The notes under the pieces are model-generated. The model saw only the letters and a program-made list of their open reading frames with translations. It was not told the origin of the DNA and searched no databases. Shown piece after piece: positions 20,402-20,933 of a DNA stretch of 20,933 nucleotides (position 1 is the stretch's first letter; every line of letters begins with the position of its first letter). The translations under genes and the position numbers were made by a program. This DNA is from an uncultured cyanobacterium (lineage in GTDB: Bacteria > Cyanobacteriota > Cyanobacteriia > Cyanobacteriales > Geitlerinemataceae): contig CAKZKB010000174.1 of the NCBI GenBank assembly GCA_937121005.1, positions 1-20,933 on the forward strand. The letters are read 5' to 3'.

Positions 20402-20469
20402 AAACCAGCGATCGTCCTCTCATTGTCTCAACTATAACATTAACGCAGTTTACGTTTTGTTACAATTCT

Positions 20470-20933
20470 ATGCAGGAAGCAAAATTCTGGCTGGCTTGGG
20501 CGCAGATCGAGGGTGTGGGGCCAGTGATACTACGGCGGCTGCGCCATCGCTTTGGCAACCTGGAGACCGCTTGGGGGGCATCGGCGGCGGAGTTGGCGCA
20601 GGTGGAGGGGTTGGGCGATCGCAAGGTGGAAGGGATTTTACAGGGACGATCGCGCCTGGATCCCGATCGCTTTTGGCAGGAACACGGCGAGAAGAATTCC
20701 CAGTTTTGGACACCCGCCGACGATCGCTATCCCCGCTTGTTGCGGGAACTGCCGGGGCCGCCCCCGGTATTGTACTATCGCGGACAGGTGGAAATGGCGG
20801 AAAATCGGGGAACGGTTCCGGCTGTGGGGATCGTCGGGACGCGATCGCCTTCAGACTACGGGAAAAAGTGGACGCACCGGATCGCCACAGCTTTGGCGAA
20901 GCGCGGGTTTTGCGTCGTATCGGGGATGGCGGC
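20470..20933 (+). CDS. dprA: DNA-processing protein DprA, N-terminal part (3' end outside window)
   Basis: DprA binds incoming single-stranded DNA and loads RecA during natural transformation. The 154 visible residues include an N-terminal helix-hairpin-helix-like region (IEGVGPVILRRLRHRFG and VEGLGDRKVEGIL). The segment FWTPADDRYPRLLRELPGPPPVLYYRGQ is typical of the family. After it the Rossmann-like domain begins, with VGIVGTRSPSDYGKKW and ALAKRGFCVVSGMA, where the window stops. The ATG at 20470 starts MQEAKFWLAWAQ. TACAAT (20461-20466) lies only three bases before the ATG and so probably is not its -10 box. Confidence 0.93.
   Translation, partial: MQEAKFWLAWAQIEGVGPVILRRLRHRFGNLETAWGASAAELAQVEGLGDRKVEGILQGRSRLDPDRFWQEHGEKNSQFWTPADDRYPRLLRELPGPPPVLYYRGQVEMAENRGTVPAVGIVGTRSPSDYGKKWTHRIATALAKRGFCVVSGMA

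Noticed and set aside
20461..20466. TACAAT as the -10 box of dprA
   Set aside because: Only three bases separate it from the ATG, which would put the transcription start within the coding sequence.

Overview
The window is chromosomal DNA of a cyanobacterium. The HIP1 octamer GCGATCGC and its core CGATCG are scattered throughout. Many genes are cyanobacterial or typical of the phylum: an MPBQ/MSBQ methyltransferase, a cyAbrB regulator, an NtcA-type site before an ammonium transporter, a cyanoexosortase, and the DUF2605/DUF2973 pair. Repeat families in the gaps also look cyanobacterial. No rRNA, tRNA, CRISPR array or prophage was seen. Genus and lifestyle cannot be read from this stretch.

Layout, left to right. 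1-557: C-terminal end of a membrane-anchored Ser/Thr kinase. 558-1029: nested repeat region ending three bases before the plastoquinone/tocopherol methyltransferase gene (1030-1968). 2180-3568: rlmD, followed by heptamer and C-rich repeats. 3797-4111: DUF1232 membrane protein. 4244-5296: lpxD. 5611-6030: cyAbrB regulator. 6200-7114: HIBADH-family dehydrogenase. 7207-7413: small DUF6887-like gene with an in-frame stop. 7455-7811: panD. 7872-9359 (-): ammonium transporter with an NtcA box. 9482-10042 (-): purE, divergent from nagA (10069-11223).

11367-16172 (-) is an iron block. Read in its own direction it holds a double-domain FeoA, FeoB (ATGA overlap), a PD-(D/E)XK-like nuclease gene of a mobile-type family, FeoC and ferritin. 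The block thus imports Fe2+ and stores it, and a foreign-looking gene sits between feoB and feoC. Two related hairpin elements in opposite orientation flank feoAB.

16542-16928: conserved small membrane protein broken by an in-frame TAG. Convergent to it, 16925-17821 (-) is cyanoexosortase B. Then, all on the minus strand: a conserved low-complexity protein with a clear terminator, miaA, a nest of hairpin repeats, DUF2973 and DUF2605. The window ends inside dprA (+).

No clearly new multi-gene system was found. The observations most worth checking are the two conserved small genes each interrupted by one stop codon, the FeoA-FeoA fusion with an internal ribosome binding site, the split feo locus with its inverted flanking repeats, and the repeat island before the methyltransferase. 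Family assignments come from recognising motifs and recalled homologues; no search was run.
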